From the NCBI GenBank assembly GCA_051004015.1, contig JBPCKT010000042.1:1-64000 (forward strand): a DNA stretch of 64,000 nucleotides, given 5' to 3'. A program made the position numbers and the translations under genes. Shown here one piece after another: positions 25,714-33,735 of the stretch. The notes beneath the pieces were generated by a model. That model made no database searches. It worked only from the letters and a program-made list of their open reading frames with translations, and was not told the origin of the DNA. Positions within the stretch are counted from its first letter, which is position 1, and each line of letters begins with the position of its first letter. Source of the DNA: SXOA01 sp051004015 (GTDB lineage: Bacteria; Planctomycetota; Planctomycetia; Pirellulales; Pirellulaceae).

Positions 25714-25915
25714 AACCATCCTTGGTTTGATGAGCAGGGTACGAAATCCGGGCCGTATGAATTCGATTCGGCCGGCATCCTCGGACTACTTCATATCTTG
25801 ATCACCATCCGCTCTTCACCGTTATCCTCGGTATCACCCGCCATCCGGCAAACTCGCCGCAATTCATCGATGTTCTGCTAGCAAAGCATGACTGCGTCCG
25901 CTTTAGGAACGCACA

Positions 25916-26374
25916 CTATGCGCTCGGGCAAAGCTGATCGAATACCGGCCGCTCGTCCGCGTCGAGCTTCTCGGCAGCCTGCCGGGCGAAAGCGGAGTGT
26001 TGTTTGGCGCGTTCGCCCTGCCCGGAGAGCGCAAAGGCCCGCGCAGCCGCGGCCAGCGCGGTGGCCCGGTCGAAAGCGGACTGAGTTTCGCCCGCGGCAT
26101 CGCTCAGCGCCAGAGCGCGCTCGGCATAACGGACCGCCCCTTCCGCCAGACCAGCTCCGGCATAAACGTTGGCCAGCAGCACCATCCCCCGCAAGCGGTT
26201 GAGGTCGTTGCCGACCGCCAGCCAGTGATGCACGCTGGCATGGGCGGCATGAAGCATCCGCTCGGTCTCGTCGGTAGTCCGATTCGGCTTCTCCAGCAGT
26301 TCCCAGGCGGCGTTGTTGCAATCGACGGCGAACCAACGTTGGGCGCGCGGGAGATCAAAAGGGGCTTCCGCCAT
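25916..26374 (-). CDS. TPR-like helical protein downstream of ftr
   Basis: This 152-residue, all-helical protein has Ala-rich TPR-like pairs (VHHWLAVGNDLNRLRGMVLLA, AVRYAERALALSDAAGETQ, RAFALSGQGERAKQHSAFA). There is no signal peptide. It starts 10 nt after the ftr stop on the same strand, so the two are probably co-translated and may act together. The function is unknown. It contains Trp- and Cys-bearing segments near the N-terminus (QRWFAVDCNNAAWELLEK). Confidence 0.75.
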   Translation of the reverse strand: MAEAPFDLPRAQRWFAVDCNNAAWELLEKPNRTTDETERMLHAAHASVHHWLAVGNDLNRLRGMVLLANVYAGAGLAEGAVRYAERALALSDAAGETQSAFDRATALAAAARAFALSGQGERAKQHSAFARQAAEKLDADERPVFDQLCPSA

Positions 26375-26384
26375 GGATCATTCC

Positions 26385-27308
26385 TTAAGAAAGCAGTTGG
26401 TGCAGATGAAAATGGAATTTTCCCAGCTTGCCGCCATAGTTGCCGGCGGTGATGGCGACGATCCCTTCGCCGGAGGCGGCGCGCATGGCCAGCGTCATGG
26501 CCTCGCCGACCACTTGTTCGCTCACGCCGTCGATCACGATTTCATAAGCGCAGTTGGCCGCGGGATGCAGCTTGCTCTCCACGCGGCCGCGGAGCGTGGG
26601 GCAAAAGGGATCGGAGGTGGAAGCGACGAGCCCCTTATACTTCGAGCCGACCTTGCTGCCGCTGCGGGCGACTCCGCCTGGAAAGGGAGTGATCGCGCCG
26701 CGGATGGCCGCGATGGCTTCGGTGCCGCGGCGGGCGGCGGCCAGGCCCGCGGCCTGCGTATCGGACTGGATGATGAGGTTGCCGCCGGCGACTCCTTTTT
26801 CCACGCCGAGCGAGTCTTCCACCAGGAACTCGCCGTCCATCACTGGTATTCGCCAATAGCGGCGACCGGCCACCTGCTTGCTCTTCTGAAAACCATCGCC
26901 AAAGAAGCGGATGGTCTTGCCCAGCGGGATTTTCGTCGCCGCCTCCGGCAGCCCGTTGAAGACCGCGGTCGAGGGGCAGGTCATCAGGCACTGCCCCGTC
27001 CGGTTGGGCACCGCCTTGCTCAGGGCATCGGCCGAGAAGCCGAAGACCAGCACGGCAGCGCCCACGCGGCCGTCCGGCGTCTCCTCCGTGGAAAGAAGCT
27101 GCTCGATGCCCGTTTCGGCGTCGCAGGCGATGACCGACGAGCTGTAGCCGGTGAATTCCCGCAGGCCCGCCTCCAGCCAGTATTCATCCGCAGCCGTCAC
27201 AATCAAGCGGACATAGCGCATGCCGAAGGCTTCAGCAAAGGTGTCTTCGATCAGGGTGCTGCCAAGTTGCATGAGAAATATCATGGCGGGGGCGTCCATG
27301 ATTGCCAA
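26385..27308 (-). CDS. ftr: Formylmethanofuran:tetrahydromethanopterin formyltransferase
   Basis: This protein of about 300 residues matches the Ftr family of the H4MPT-linked C1 pathway: IEDTFAEAFGMRYVRLIVTA, TGYSSSVIACDAETGIE, ETPDGRVGAAVLVFG, GQCLMTCPSTAVFNG, IPVMDGEFLVED and GGNLIIQSDTQAAGLAAARR. The enzyme transfers a formyl group between formylmethanofuran and tetrahydromethanopterin, used in aerobic bacteria for formaldehyde oxidation. The start could be 27308, 27284 or 27272 (MQLGSTLIEDTF); the last resembles archaeal Ftr best. No fhcA, fhcB, fhcC or mch is in the window. It follows ldh on the same strand after a palindromic repeat. Confidence 0.92.
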   Translation of the reverse strand: MAIMDAPAMIFLMQLGSTLIEDTFAEAFGMRYVRLIVTAADEYWLEAGLREFTGYSSSVIACDAETGIEQLLSTEETPDGRVGAAVLVFGFSADALSKAVPNRTGQCLMTCPSTAVFNGLPEAATKIPLGKTIRFFGDGFQKSKQVAGRRYWRIPVMDGEFLVEDSLGVEKGVAGGNLIIQSDTQAAGLAAARRGTEAIAAIRGAITPFPGGVARSGSKVGSKYKGLVASTSDPFCPTLRGRVESKLHPAANCAYEIVIDGVSEQVVGEAMTLAMRAASGEGIVAITAGNYGGKLGKFHFHLHQLLS

Positions 27309-27322
27309 GATGTGTACTCGAC

Positions 27323-27355
27323 GGGTGCCACCCCCACGGCTCTGCGTGGGGGTGC
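27323..27355. repeat. Palindromic repeat, CACGCCCACGGC family
   Basis: CACCCCCACG (27329-27338) and CGTGGGGGTG (27345-27354) form a 10-bp stem. The GGGTG(G/C)CAC start and the GGCT(T/C)TGCGTGGG core recur at 35803-35834 and 44362-44393. It lies between ldh and ftr. Confidence 0.75.
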
Positions 27356-27374
27356 ATGAGCGGAGCGACCAGCG

Positions 27375-28307
27375 TCACGAACCCAGTTGCTCCGCCGCTG
27401 CCGCGATGACCTGCGCGCTTCTTTGCATGGCCGCCTGTTCGTCAGGGGCCAGGCTGGGCCGTAGCGTGGCGATGATTCCCTCGCGGCCGAGGATGCGGGG
27501 GAGCGAGAGGCTGATGGAGGAGAACTCGGGAATGTCGCGGCACGGCGCTGAAACGGTGTAAACGCCTCGCTCGTCATTGCGAATCGCCCGGACCAGGCGG
27601 CTGATACCCGCGCCGATGCCGTAGTAGGTGGCCCCTTTCCCTTCGATGATGCGGTAGGCGGCGCGGCGCACGCCGTCGTCAATCCGCCGGCGAACTTCGT
27701 CACTCAAAGCGCGGCCGGTCTGGCGGGCAAAGTCCTCCAGCGGAATTCCTCCGGCTCGGGCGCTCGACCAGACCAGGACTTCCGAATCGCCATGCTCCCC
27801 CAAGACGTAGGCGTGGACGGAATGCGGCGCGAGGCCCAGGTGCTCGCCGAGCAGGGCGCGGAAACGAGCCGTGTCGAGCACCGTCCCCGATCCAATGACG
27901 CGGCCGGCCGGCAAATTGGTCATCCGCGCGACCATCAGAGTAATCAAGTCCACGGGATTGGATGCCACCAGCAGGATTGCCTCCGGCGCGGCAGCGAGCA
28001 CTCTTCCCGTAACGTCCGCAAAGACCTTGGCGTTTCGCTGCAAAAGCTGGAGCCGCGTCTCGCCCGGCTTTTGCCCAACGCCGCACGCGAGCACCACGAC
28101 CTCCGCGCCGGAGAGTTCTGGATAGCTTCCGGCGGAGATGCGTACGGGAGAAGAGAAGGAGGTGGCATGCAGGATGTCCTCCGCCTGTGCCTGGGCCAGC
28201 TTCTCATTCAGGTCGACCAGCACAATTTCATTGGGAACCCCTTGCAGGGTCAGAGCATACGCTGCAGAGCTGCCCACAAAACCACTGCCGACGATGCCGA
28301 CTTTCAT
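27375..28307 (-). CDS. ldh: L-lactate dehydrogenase (LDH/MDH superfamily)
   Basis: This encodes 310 residues. The Rossmann motif GIVGSGFVGSSAAYAL and Asp of VLVDLN indicate NAD binding. The active-site loop reads GVGQKPGETRLQLLQRN, with Gln at the substrate-specificity position where malate enzymes have Arg, supporting lactate dehydrogenase. The catalytic His lies in LGEHGDSEV. It interconverts pyruvate and lactate with NADH. The M16 protease gene ends 6 nt upstream of its start, so both are likely in one transcript with ftr downstream. Confidence 0.92.
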   Translation of the reverse strand: MKVGIVGSGFVGSSAAYALTLQGVPNEIVLVDLNEKLAQAQAEDILHATSFSSPVRISAGSYPELSGAEVVVLACGVGQKPGETRLQLLQRNAKVFADVTGRVLAAAPEAILLVASNPVDLITLMVARMTNLPAGRVIGSGTVLDTARFRALLGEHLGLAPHSVHAYVLGEHGDSEVLVWSSARAGGIPLEDFARQTGRALSDEVRRRIDDGVRRAAYRIIEGKGATYYGIGAGISRLVRAIRNDERGVYTVSAPCRDIPEFSSISLSLPRILGREGIIATLRPSLAPDEQAAMQRSAQVIAAAAEQLGS

Positions 28308-28313
28308 CCCAGG

Positions 28314-31097
28314 TCACTTCCCCCCTGTCTTCCGATCCCCCGCCGTCACAATCACCAGCCGTTTGGGGTCGATGTGCTTCTTGAGGGCGGCGGAGATGGC
28401 CTCCGGCGTGAGGGCGGCGATTTTCTTTTCCAGCTCCTCTTCGCGGGCCATGGTGCGGCCCTCGAAGAGCTGGCTGCTGAGCATCGAGGCAATGGCCTGG
28501 TCGCTGGAGCGGCCGACTTGCCGCTGTTGCAGGTAGCCTTGCTTGGCGTTCTCCACTTCGCTGGCCGTGACTCCCTTCGCCAAGAGCCGGTCGAGCTCTT
28601 CTTTCATCACGGTTTCCAGCTTGCCGACATTCTGCGGCTGGCAGCTTGCGGTGAGCATCAGGTTGGCGCGATCGTCGTGCGTGGAGGCGACGAACGAAGA
28701 ACCGACACCGTAGGAGAGCCCTTCCTTCTGCCGCACGCGGTCGCCGAGGCGCGAAGAGAGCGAGCCGGCCCCGAGAATGAAGTTCCCCATGACGAGGGCG
28801 GGATAATCCGGGTGCTCATCAGAGATGGGAAGCAGCATTCCCGCCGAGTAGACCGCGTTGGCCTTGTCGGGCGTATCGATTTCATGCTTTGTTCCTTCCG
28901 CCAAAGATACAATCGGGCGGCTGATGCGCTCGTACGGCTGCTTGGGCTTCCAGCCGGCGAAGGTTTCTTTGAGCAGCGCGAGACAGGGCTCCTGGTCGAA
29001 GTCGCCCACGATGGAAACTTCCGCGGTGGCCTGGTCTCCGGCAACAACACCGAGGAATTCGCGGTAGAGGGCTTGCACCTGCTCGTGTTTGACGTTCTGC
29101 ATCCGTTCAATCTGTTCGTCCGTCGTGGGGTTGTAGCGGACGTCCCCCGGCGGATACGGAGCCAGCGTGCGAACCAGGGCCTGGCTGGCCAGCGACTGCG
29201 GCTCGGTGCGGCTGGCTTCCAGCGATGCCAGCCGTTCCCGCCGCATGACTTCGAATTCATCCGCCGGCAACAGCGGCTCGCGCAGGACTTGCCGAAGAAT
29301 GTTGAGGACCGCGGGGAGGCTTTCCCGCCTGGTGTGAATCGAGAAAGCGATGGAACCGAGCCCCCCGCCTCCACCACCACCTCCTCCGCCGCGCCTGCCA
29401 CCGCCTCCCATCCCCGGCGAAAGGGTCGCCTTCAGCCGGTCCAGCTCATCCTTCATCTCCTGCTGCGAAAGCTGCTTGGTCCCCTTGAGCATCAGCGGGG
29501 CCAGAAACCCGGCAGCCGTTTCGAGTCCCTTCAGGTTCTGGTCGTTGCCAAAATGCAGCACGACCGTCAGATAAACTTCCTCGCCGCGGGTCTTCTTGGG
29601 CAGCAGAGCCACCTTAGCGCCGGGAACGATTTCCATCCGCTGCACGCGGGCTTCAATCGCCTTGGGGCTGAAGTCAAAGGCTTCGCCGGCCGATACCGCC
29701 GCCCGTCCCTTGTAATCCTTCACGAGTTGCTGCACGTCCGGCGTGCTCGGCACCGGAACACGTTCCGGCTGAGCGGTGGGAATGTAGAGCCCGACCGTGC
29801 GATTGCTTCGCTTGAAGTATTTTGCCGCGGCAGATTTCACCTGCTCGGCAGTCACTTTCTCCAGTGCATCCCGATTGAGGAAGTACAGCCGCCAGTCCCC
29901 CTGCGCGGCCCATTCGCTCAGTTGAATCGCCAGTCCCTGGGTATTGGTAGCCGCCATCTCGCGCATCTTCAAAATCTGGCCTTTGGAGCGATTGACCTCG
30001 GCATCCGTGACTCCCTCTTCAGCGACTTTCTCGACGATGGAAATCAGCGTCTCCTTGACTTCGTCCAGTGGCTGGTCTTTCACCACTTCGGCATCGGCAA
30101 AGAACAAGCCGGGGTCATGTTGTCCCCGGGCAAAGGTGGAAACGCTGCTGGCTTTCTTGGTCTGCACGAGAGCCTTGTAGGCCCGGCCGGATGGTTCGTC
30201 GTCCAAAATGTTCGCCAGGACTTGTAGTGCCGGAAAATCAGGATGCGGTCCGGCGGGAATGTGCCAGGCGACGCCGACGAGCGGCACATCTCCCACGCGC
30301 CGCAGCGTCACCACCCGCTCACCGTCCTGCTCGGGCTCTTCGGTGTAGGTGGTGTCGAGCTTCCGCTCCGGGCGGGGAATCGCGCCAAAATGTTTCTGCA
30401 CGAGGGCCAGCGTCTTCTTCTCGTCAAGCTTGCCGGCGACGACGACCATCGCGTTGTCCGGCTGATAGAACTTGCGATAGAAGGCCTGCAGGTTTTCAAT
30501 CGGCACCCGCTCGATATCGCTGCGGTTGCCGATGGTGGTCTTGCCGTAGTTATGCCACTCATAGGCGGCCGCCATCATCCGCTTGCCGAGCACGCTGCTG
30601 GGGCTGTTCTCCCCACGCTCGAACTCATTGCGAACCACCGTCATTTCCGAGAACAGGTCCTCCCGCAGCACGCGGCTGTTCACCAGGCGGTCGGCTTCCA
30701 AGGCGATGGCGAACTCCAGGTTTTCGTCGGTGGCGGTCAGGGTCTCGAAGTAATTGGTCCGGTCGGTGTTGGTGGTGCCGTTGAACTGGGCCCCATGCTC
30801 CTGGAGCGCCTTGGGGATGAGCGGGTTTTTCGGCGTCCCCTTGAAGACCATGTGCTCCAGCAAATGGGCCATTCCCGTTTCGCCATACCCTTCATGCCGC
30901 GAGCCGACGAAGACGGTCATGCTCACAGTCACCTTGGGCCGCGAATCATCGGGAAAAATGAGCACCCGCAGGCCGTTGTCGAGACTGTACTCGGTGATCC
31001 CCTCGACCGAGGTGATTTTCTTGGGATCGGCGGAGTGGGCTTGGTTCACGACAGTGGCAACGAGGGTAAAGAGGAAGGCGATGTGGACGAGACGCAT
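28314..31097 (-). CDS. M16-family zinc metalloprotease, two-domain
   Basis: This 927-residue pitrilysin/processing-peptidase-type enzyme has a signal peptide (MRLVHIAFLFTLVATVVNQAHS). The inverted zinc motif HxxEH is at His78-Glu81-His82 (GMAHLLEHMVFKGTP), with a downstream Glu in the NEFERGENSP region. A second, non-catalytic M16 half follows (about 480-927) with FTASLEVERLLAKG-like helices. A Gly-rich stretch (GGGGRRGGGGGGGGGGLG) interrupts the second half near residue 570. It is probably periplasmic and degrades peptides. It is first in the run M16 - ldh - ftr - TPR. Confidence 0.93.
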   Translation of the reverse strand: MRLVHIAFLFTLVATVVNQAHSADPKKITSVEGITEYSLDNGLRVLIFPDDSRPKVTVSMTVFVGSRHEGYGETGMAHLLEHMVFKGTPKNPLIPKALQEHGAQFNGTTNTDRTNYFETLTATDENLEFAIALEADRLVNSRVLREDLFSEMTVVRNEFERGENSPSSVLGKRMMAAAYEWHNYGKTTIGNRSDIERVPIENLQAFYRKFYQPDNAMVVVAGKLDEKKTLALVQKHFGAIPRPERKLDTTYTEEPEQDGERVVTLRRVGDVPLVGVAWHIPAGPHPDFPALQVLANILDDEPSGRAYKALVQTKKASSVSTFARGQHDPGLFFADAEVVKDQPLDEVKETLISIVEKVAEEGVTDAEVNRSKGQILKMREMAATNTQGLAIQLSEWAAQGDWRLYFLNRDALEKVTAEQVKSAAAKYFKRSNRTVGLYIPTAQPERVPVPSTPDVQQLVKDYKGRAAVSAGEAFDFSPKAIEARVQRMEIVPGAKVALLPKKTRGEEVYLTVVLHFGNDQNLKGLETAAGFLAPLMLKGTKQLSQQEMKDELDRLKATLSPGMGGGGRRGGGGGGGGGGLGSIAFSIHTRRESLPAVLNILRQVLREPLLPADEFEVMRRERLASLEASRTEPQSLASQALVRTLAPYPPGDVRYNPTTDEQIERMQNVKHEQVQALYREFLGVVAGDQATAEVSIVGDFDQEPCLALLKETFAGWKPKQPYERISRPIVSLAEGTKHEIDTPDKANAVYSAGMLLPISDEHPDYPALVMGNFILGAGSLSSRLGDRVRQKEGLSYGVGSSFVASTHDDRANLMLTASCQPQNVGKLETVMKEELDRLLAKGVTASEVENAKQGYLQQRQVGRSSDQAIASMLSSQLFEGRTMAREEELEKKIAALTPEAISAALKKHIDPKRLVIVTAGDRKTGGK

Positions 31098-31193
31098 GAG
31101 GGCTCTCCAAGAATGGAAGGCGGGGCAGATGAGTTAAATCGTCGTAGGTCGGTGAGGGGCAGTCAAGCATGGACCGGTGTAGAATGAGCCGAT

Positions 31194-31901
31194 ATGAGCA
31201 ATTCAGCGCAAACGCTCGACATCCTGGTCATCGCTCCCCACCCCGACGACGCCGAGCTCGGCATGGCGGGGGCAATTTTGAAGTTCAAGGAGGAAGGACG
31301 AAAGGTCGGCGTGCTGGACCTTACGAGTGGCGAGCCGACGCCGCACGGCACACTCGATAAGCGGGCGCAGGAAACTGCGGCAGCGACAAAAATTCTAGGG
31401 CTGGACTGGCGGGAGAACCTGGGGCTGCCGAACCGAAGCCTGGAGCCGACGCTGGAAGCGCGGCACAAACTGGCGGCGGTTTTTCGGCGGATGCGGCCGC
31501 AGTGGCTCTTTGCCCCGTACTGGGTGGACGCTCATCCCGACCACGTCGCCACCACGCAGCTGGTGGAAGCCGCCCGGTTCTGGTCGAAGTTGACCAAGAG
31601 CGACATCCCCGGCGAGCCGTGGCATCCGCGGCGAATTTTCAATTACTACTGCGTCCATCTCAAACTGGCCGCCCAGCCGGCGTTCATCCTGGACATCAGC
31701 CCCTATTGGCAGCGGAAGCTGGCCGCCATTTCCTGTTTTCAGAGCCAGTTCATCGAAGGGCGGCCTACCGACCCACCGACGTTCCTGGACCAGTTGCGCG
31801 ACGAAGCCGCCTACTGGGGCAAATGCATTGGCACCACTTATGGCGAGCCGTTTACCTCTCGAGAGAAGATGGGGCTGACGAGCATGAGTTCGTTGATCTG
31901 A
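31194..31901 (+). CDS. bshB1: PIG-L/LmbE deacetylase, BshB1-like
   Basis: This 235-residue zinc-dependent N-acetylglucosaminyl deacetylase has the metal motif APHPDDAELGMAG, then LDLTSGEPTPHGT and the later HPDHVATTQLVEAARFW. These match BshB1, which deacetylates GlcNAc-malate in bacillithiol synthesis (LDILVIAPHPDD, DLTxGE, RxxE). No bshA or bshC is nearby, so bacillithiol synthesis is an inference from this family. It is divergent from the M16 gene; a possible -10 (TAGAAT, 31180-31185) sits 9 nt before the ATG. Confidence 0.88.
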   Translation: MSNSAQTLDILVIAPHPDDAELGMAGAILKFKEEGRKVGVLDLTSGEPTPHGTLDKRAQETAAATKILGLDWRENLGLPNRSLEPTLEARHKLAAVFRRMRPQWLFAPYWVDAHPDHVATTQLVEAARFWSKLTKSDIPGEPWHPRRIFNYYCVHLKLAAQPAFILDISPYWQRKLAAISCFQSQFIEGRPTDPPTFLDQLRDEAAYWGKCIGTTYGEPFTSREKMGLTSMSSLI

Positions 31902-31920
31902 TCCAAGGCTGCCAGTGTCC

Positions 31921-32018
31921 GGCGAGCGGCCTGCGTAAGCTGGCCGGTCACGAGGAACCGCCGGAAATGACCACCCAGGTGTGCAAACTCACCGACCAGC
32001 TTACGCAAGCCGCTCGCC
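31921..32018. repeat. Inverted repeat, GCGTAAGCTGGCCGGT family (complete copy)
   Basis: The arms are 31921-31948 and 31991-32018. Each 28-nt arm begins or ends with GGCGAGCGGC and GCGTAAGCTGG, and 26 of 28 positions are complementary. The 42-nt centre is not symmetric. The other copy is at 1-85. The right arm supplies the last five codons and the TAA stop of the MmcQ/YjbR gene. Confidence 0.85.
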
Positions 32019-32360
32019 TTCCGCTGGTCCATCCTGCTCCTGCACCAGCTTCTTCGGCGCCGTATTCCGCCAGGCAAGCAGGAGTGCCTGCCGCACGAGG
32101 AGCTTGTCGGCCCGTTTCAACTGAATGATGGTGCAGCCCCGCCGGCCCCAGGCCCCGCTCGCCGGCTGAAAAATGGCCGGCCGGTCCTGGACGAGCGGCG
32201 CTTGCTGTTCGGGGGTCAGCTTGACCATACCCCAGTCTTCGTCCGGCCCGAGCGTGGCGAAGATCTTGCCCCGCACGCGGAAGTCGGGATGCCCCATGTG
32301 GGAAGCTTCCGCGGTCTCGGGAAAGCTGAGCGCGGTTTTGCGAAAAGCGGCGGGGGTCAT
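32001..32360 (-). CDS. MmcQ/YjbR-family protein
   Basis: This encodes about 119 residues from the ATG at 32360 (MTPAAFRKTALSFPETAEAS). Family features: HMGHPDFRVRGKIFATLG, WGMVKLTPEQQ and CTIIQLKRADKLLVRQALLLAW. The fold is a CyaY/MmcQ-like DNA-binding-type double wing; its function is unclear. The C-terminal residues (GERLA) and the stop codon lie within a palindromic repeat, so the end of the protein may differ from orthologues elsewhere. Confidence 0.88.
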   Translation of the reverse strand: MTPAAFRKTALSFPETAEASHMGHPDFRVRGKIFATLGPDEDWGMVKLTPEQQAPLVQDRPAIFQPASGAWGRRGCTIIQLKRADKLLVRQALLLAWRNTAPKKLVQEQDGPAEGERLA

Positions 32361-32519
32361 GGCACAATCCGGGGATTTCAGGGATTCTCTAGCCCGTGTA
32401 TCCAACCTTCCAGGAACGCTCCATTTGACAACGTCAACATAGCCATTCCGGTGCGAAGTTGCATCCGCGTCCGCGGCGCGCTATTGTCAGAGAGCCCATC
32501 CTTCCTTATCTGAACCAAC

Positions 32520-32547
32520 TTGACTGACATAGCCTAAAGGCTATAAT
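32520..32547 (+). promoter_or_regulatory. Promoter and palindromic operator candidate for higBA
   Basis: TTGACT (32520-32525), a 16-nt spacer and a perfect TATAAT (32542-32547) form a strong sigma-70 promoter. The spacer holds the inverted repeat TAGCCTAAAGGCTA (32530-32543, 6-bp arms), placed to let the antitoxin block polymerase. The toxin ATG is only 5 nt after the -10 box, so the message would be leaderless or the true start is downstream. Confidence 0.7.
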
Positions 32548-32551
32548 CAAA

Positions 32552-32929
32552 ATGTGGCACATTGCGACAACCACGCAGTTCGACGAATGGTTTGCCGATT
32601 TGGACGACGACGGACAGGCGGAGCTGATCGCCAAAGTCAACTTGCTCAAGCTGTTGGGGCCAAAGCTGAGCCGGCCTCATGCCGATACGCTGAATGGCTC
32701 CAAGCATGCCAATATGAAGGAGTTGAGGGCGAGCACCGCTGACAGGGTATTGCGAGTGGCATTTGCATTCGATCCCGACCGGACAGGCATCCTGCTAGTG
32801 GCGGGGGATAAATCCGGCGTGAGCCAGAAGCGATTCTACAAGCGATTGATTGCCAAGGCGGACGACCTTTTCGACACACACCTCGCAAAACTCAAGGCGA
32901 AAAAGAAGAAGGAGAGCGAACGTGGCTAA
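32552..32929 (+). CDS. HigB/RelE-like toxin (Gp49 family)
   Basis: This 125-residue protein of the phage-derived Gp49-like/HigB group begins WHIATTTQFDEWFADL, then LLKLLGPKLSRPHADTLNGS, MKELRAS...RVLRVAFAFDP and LVAGDKSGVSQKRFYKRLI, the last being the usual RelE-fold C-terminal strand pair with basic residues. It ends in a lysine-rich tail. It is expected to be a ribosome-dependent mRNA endonuclease. The toxin gene precedes the antitoxin, as in higBA loci. Confidence 0.9.
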   Translation: MWHIATTTQFDEWFADLDDDGQAELIAKVNLLKLLGPKLSRPHADTLNGSKHANMKELRASTADRVLRVAFAFDPDRTGILLVAGDKSGVSQKRFYKRLIAKADDLFDTHLAKLKAKKKKESERG

Positions 32930-33266
32930 GTCCTTTGACGAACTGGTGCGGCGAACCACCACGAAGAAGACGCGGGCGAAGGCCGCTCGCAGGACTCAGG
33001 AACTTCTGGGCGAGCTGCTATTGAGTGAAGTCCGGCAACTGACGGGCAAGAGTCAGCAAGAAGTCGCCATGACGCTGGGGATGAAACAGCCCAGCCTTTC
33101 CAAGCTGGAAAACCAGTCCGACATGCAGATCTCGACGCTGCGGAAAATCATCCAGGCGCTCGGTGGCGAGTTGGAAGTGCTGGCCCGGTTTCCGCGAGGA
33201 ACGGTCAGGATTGAATCCTTGGGCCCCGCGAAAACCAAGAAGCCGCGAGTCAAACAATCGGCCTGA
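32922..33266 (+). CDS. HigA-like XRE antitoxin
   Basis: This protein has 114 residues from the GTG at 32922, preceded by AAGGAGAG and overlapping the toxin stop by 8 nt. A Xre-type helix-turn-helix is evident (LTGKSQQEVAMTLGMKQPSLSKLE, then MQISTLRKIIQALGGELEV). The antitoxin neutralises the upstream toxin and represses the shared promoter. An open frame further upstream (from 32850) overlaps the toxin and has no domain. Confidence 0.9.
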   Translation: MAKSFDELVRRTTTKKTRAKAARRTQELLGELLLSEVRQLTGKSQQEVAMTLGMKQPSLSKLENQSDMQISTLRKIIQALGGELEVLARFPRGTVRIESLGPAKTKKPRVKQSA

Positions 33267-33735
33267 GCCTGGCCGTTGGCCGCTGCCGCTCGCTTTCCAC
33301 ACTCCAAGAATTTCCCAGAAAATCTTCTGGACCTCTTGCACACGCCAACCGATATGTGTACAATTGCTACAAAGGCCGATGGGGCCGTCTGGTTCGCTGC
33401 TGCGCCGAAAGCGTCAGCGAATGTTCCGGATTGTTCTTTGAAATCCTGGTAGAGAAAACTTATGGAAGGGGATGTTCTCTTCCCTTGACGGACGAGATTC
33501 TCGCGCGCGGCGTCTTGAAAGAAAGCTTATAATCGGCACGCCAGACGCCCGATTTCGATGTATCAAGATGGAGTGGTTTCTATCGCTCTTGTATCAACTT
33601 AAGTCGCTATTCCAAAACGATTTAGTGCATGCCAAGAGCCGAAACAACCATGTCGAAAAGGTGTATAAAAACGGGCGATTTGGCACTCATCACCCGCTTA
33701 TAACCCTGGACTCGAATCGCCGTCGCAACAGGGCG
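33267..33735. other. Gene-free stretch, AT-richer than neighbours
   Basis: This holds no convincing gene, although short ORFs exist. The sequence is noticeably AT-richer (for example AAACGATTTAGTGCATGCC and TTATAATCGG) than the coding DNA around it. It contains a near-consensus promoter (33336-33364) with no recognised gene downstream before lpxI on the other strand, and a weak hairpin GGAAG/CTTCC near 33465-33484. It may encode a non-coding RNA or be the residue of an older insertion. Confidence 0.5.
33336..33364 (+). promoter_or_regulatory. Orphan sigma-70-like promoter
   Basis: TTGCAC (33336-33341), a 17-nt spacer and TACAAT (33359-33364) match the -35/-10 consensus with ideal spacing. 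No ORF of plausible coding character follows on this strand for about 370 nt. It could drive a small RNA. Confidence 0.45.

Noticed and set aside
27792..30227. 811-codon open frame on the plus strand
   Set aside because: It lies fully opposite the M16 protease and ldh genes. No domain, no ribosome site; typical antisense openness in GC-rich DNA.
33690..33730. tRNA-like T-loop (TTCGAGTCC on the minus strand)
   Set aside because: The flanking bases do not form a T stem or acceptor stem; no cloverleaf can be drawn.
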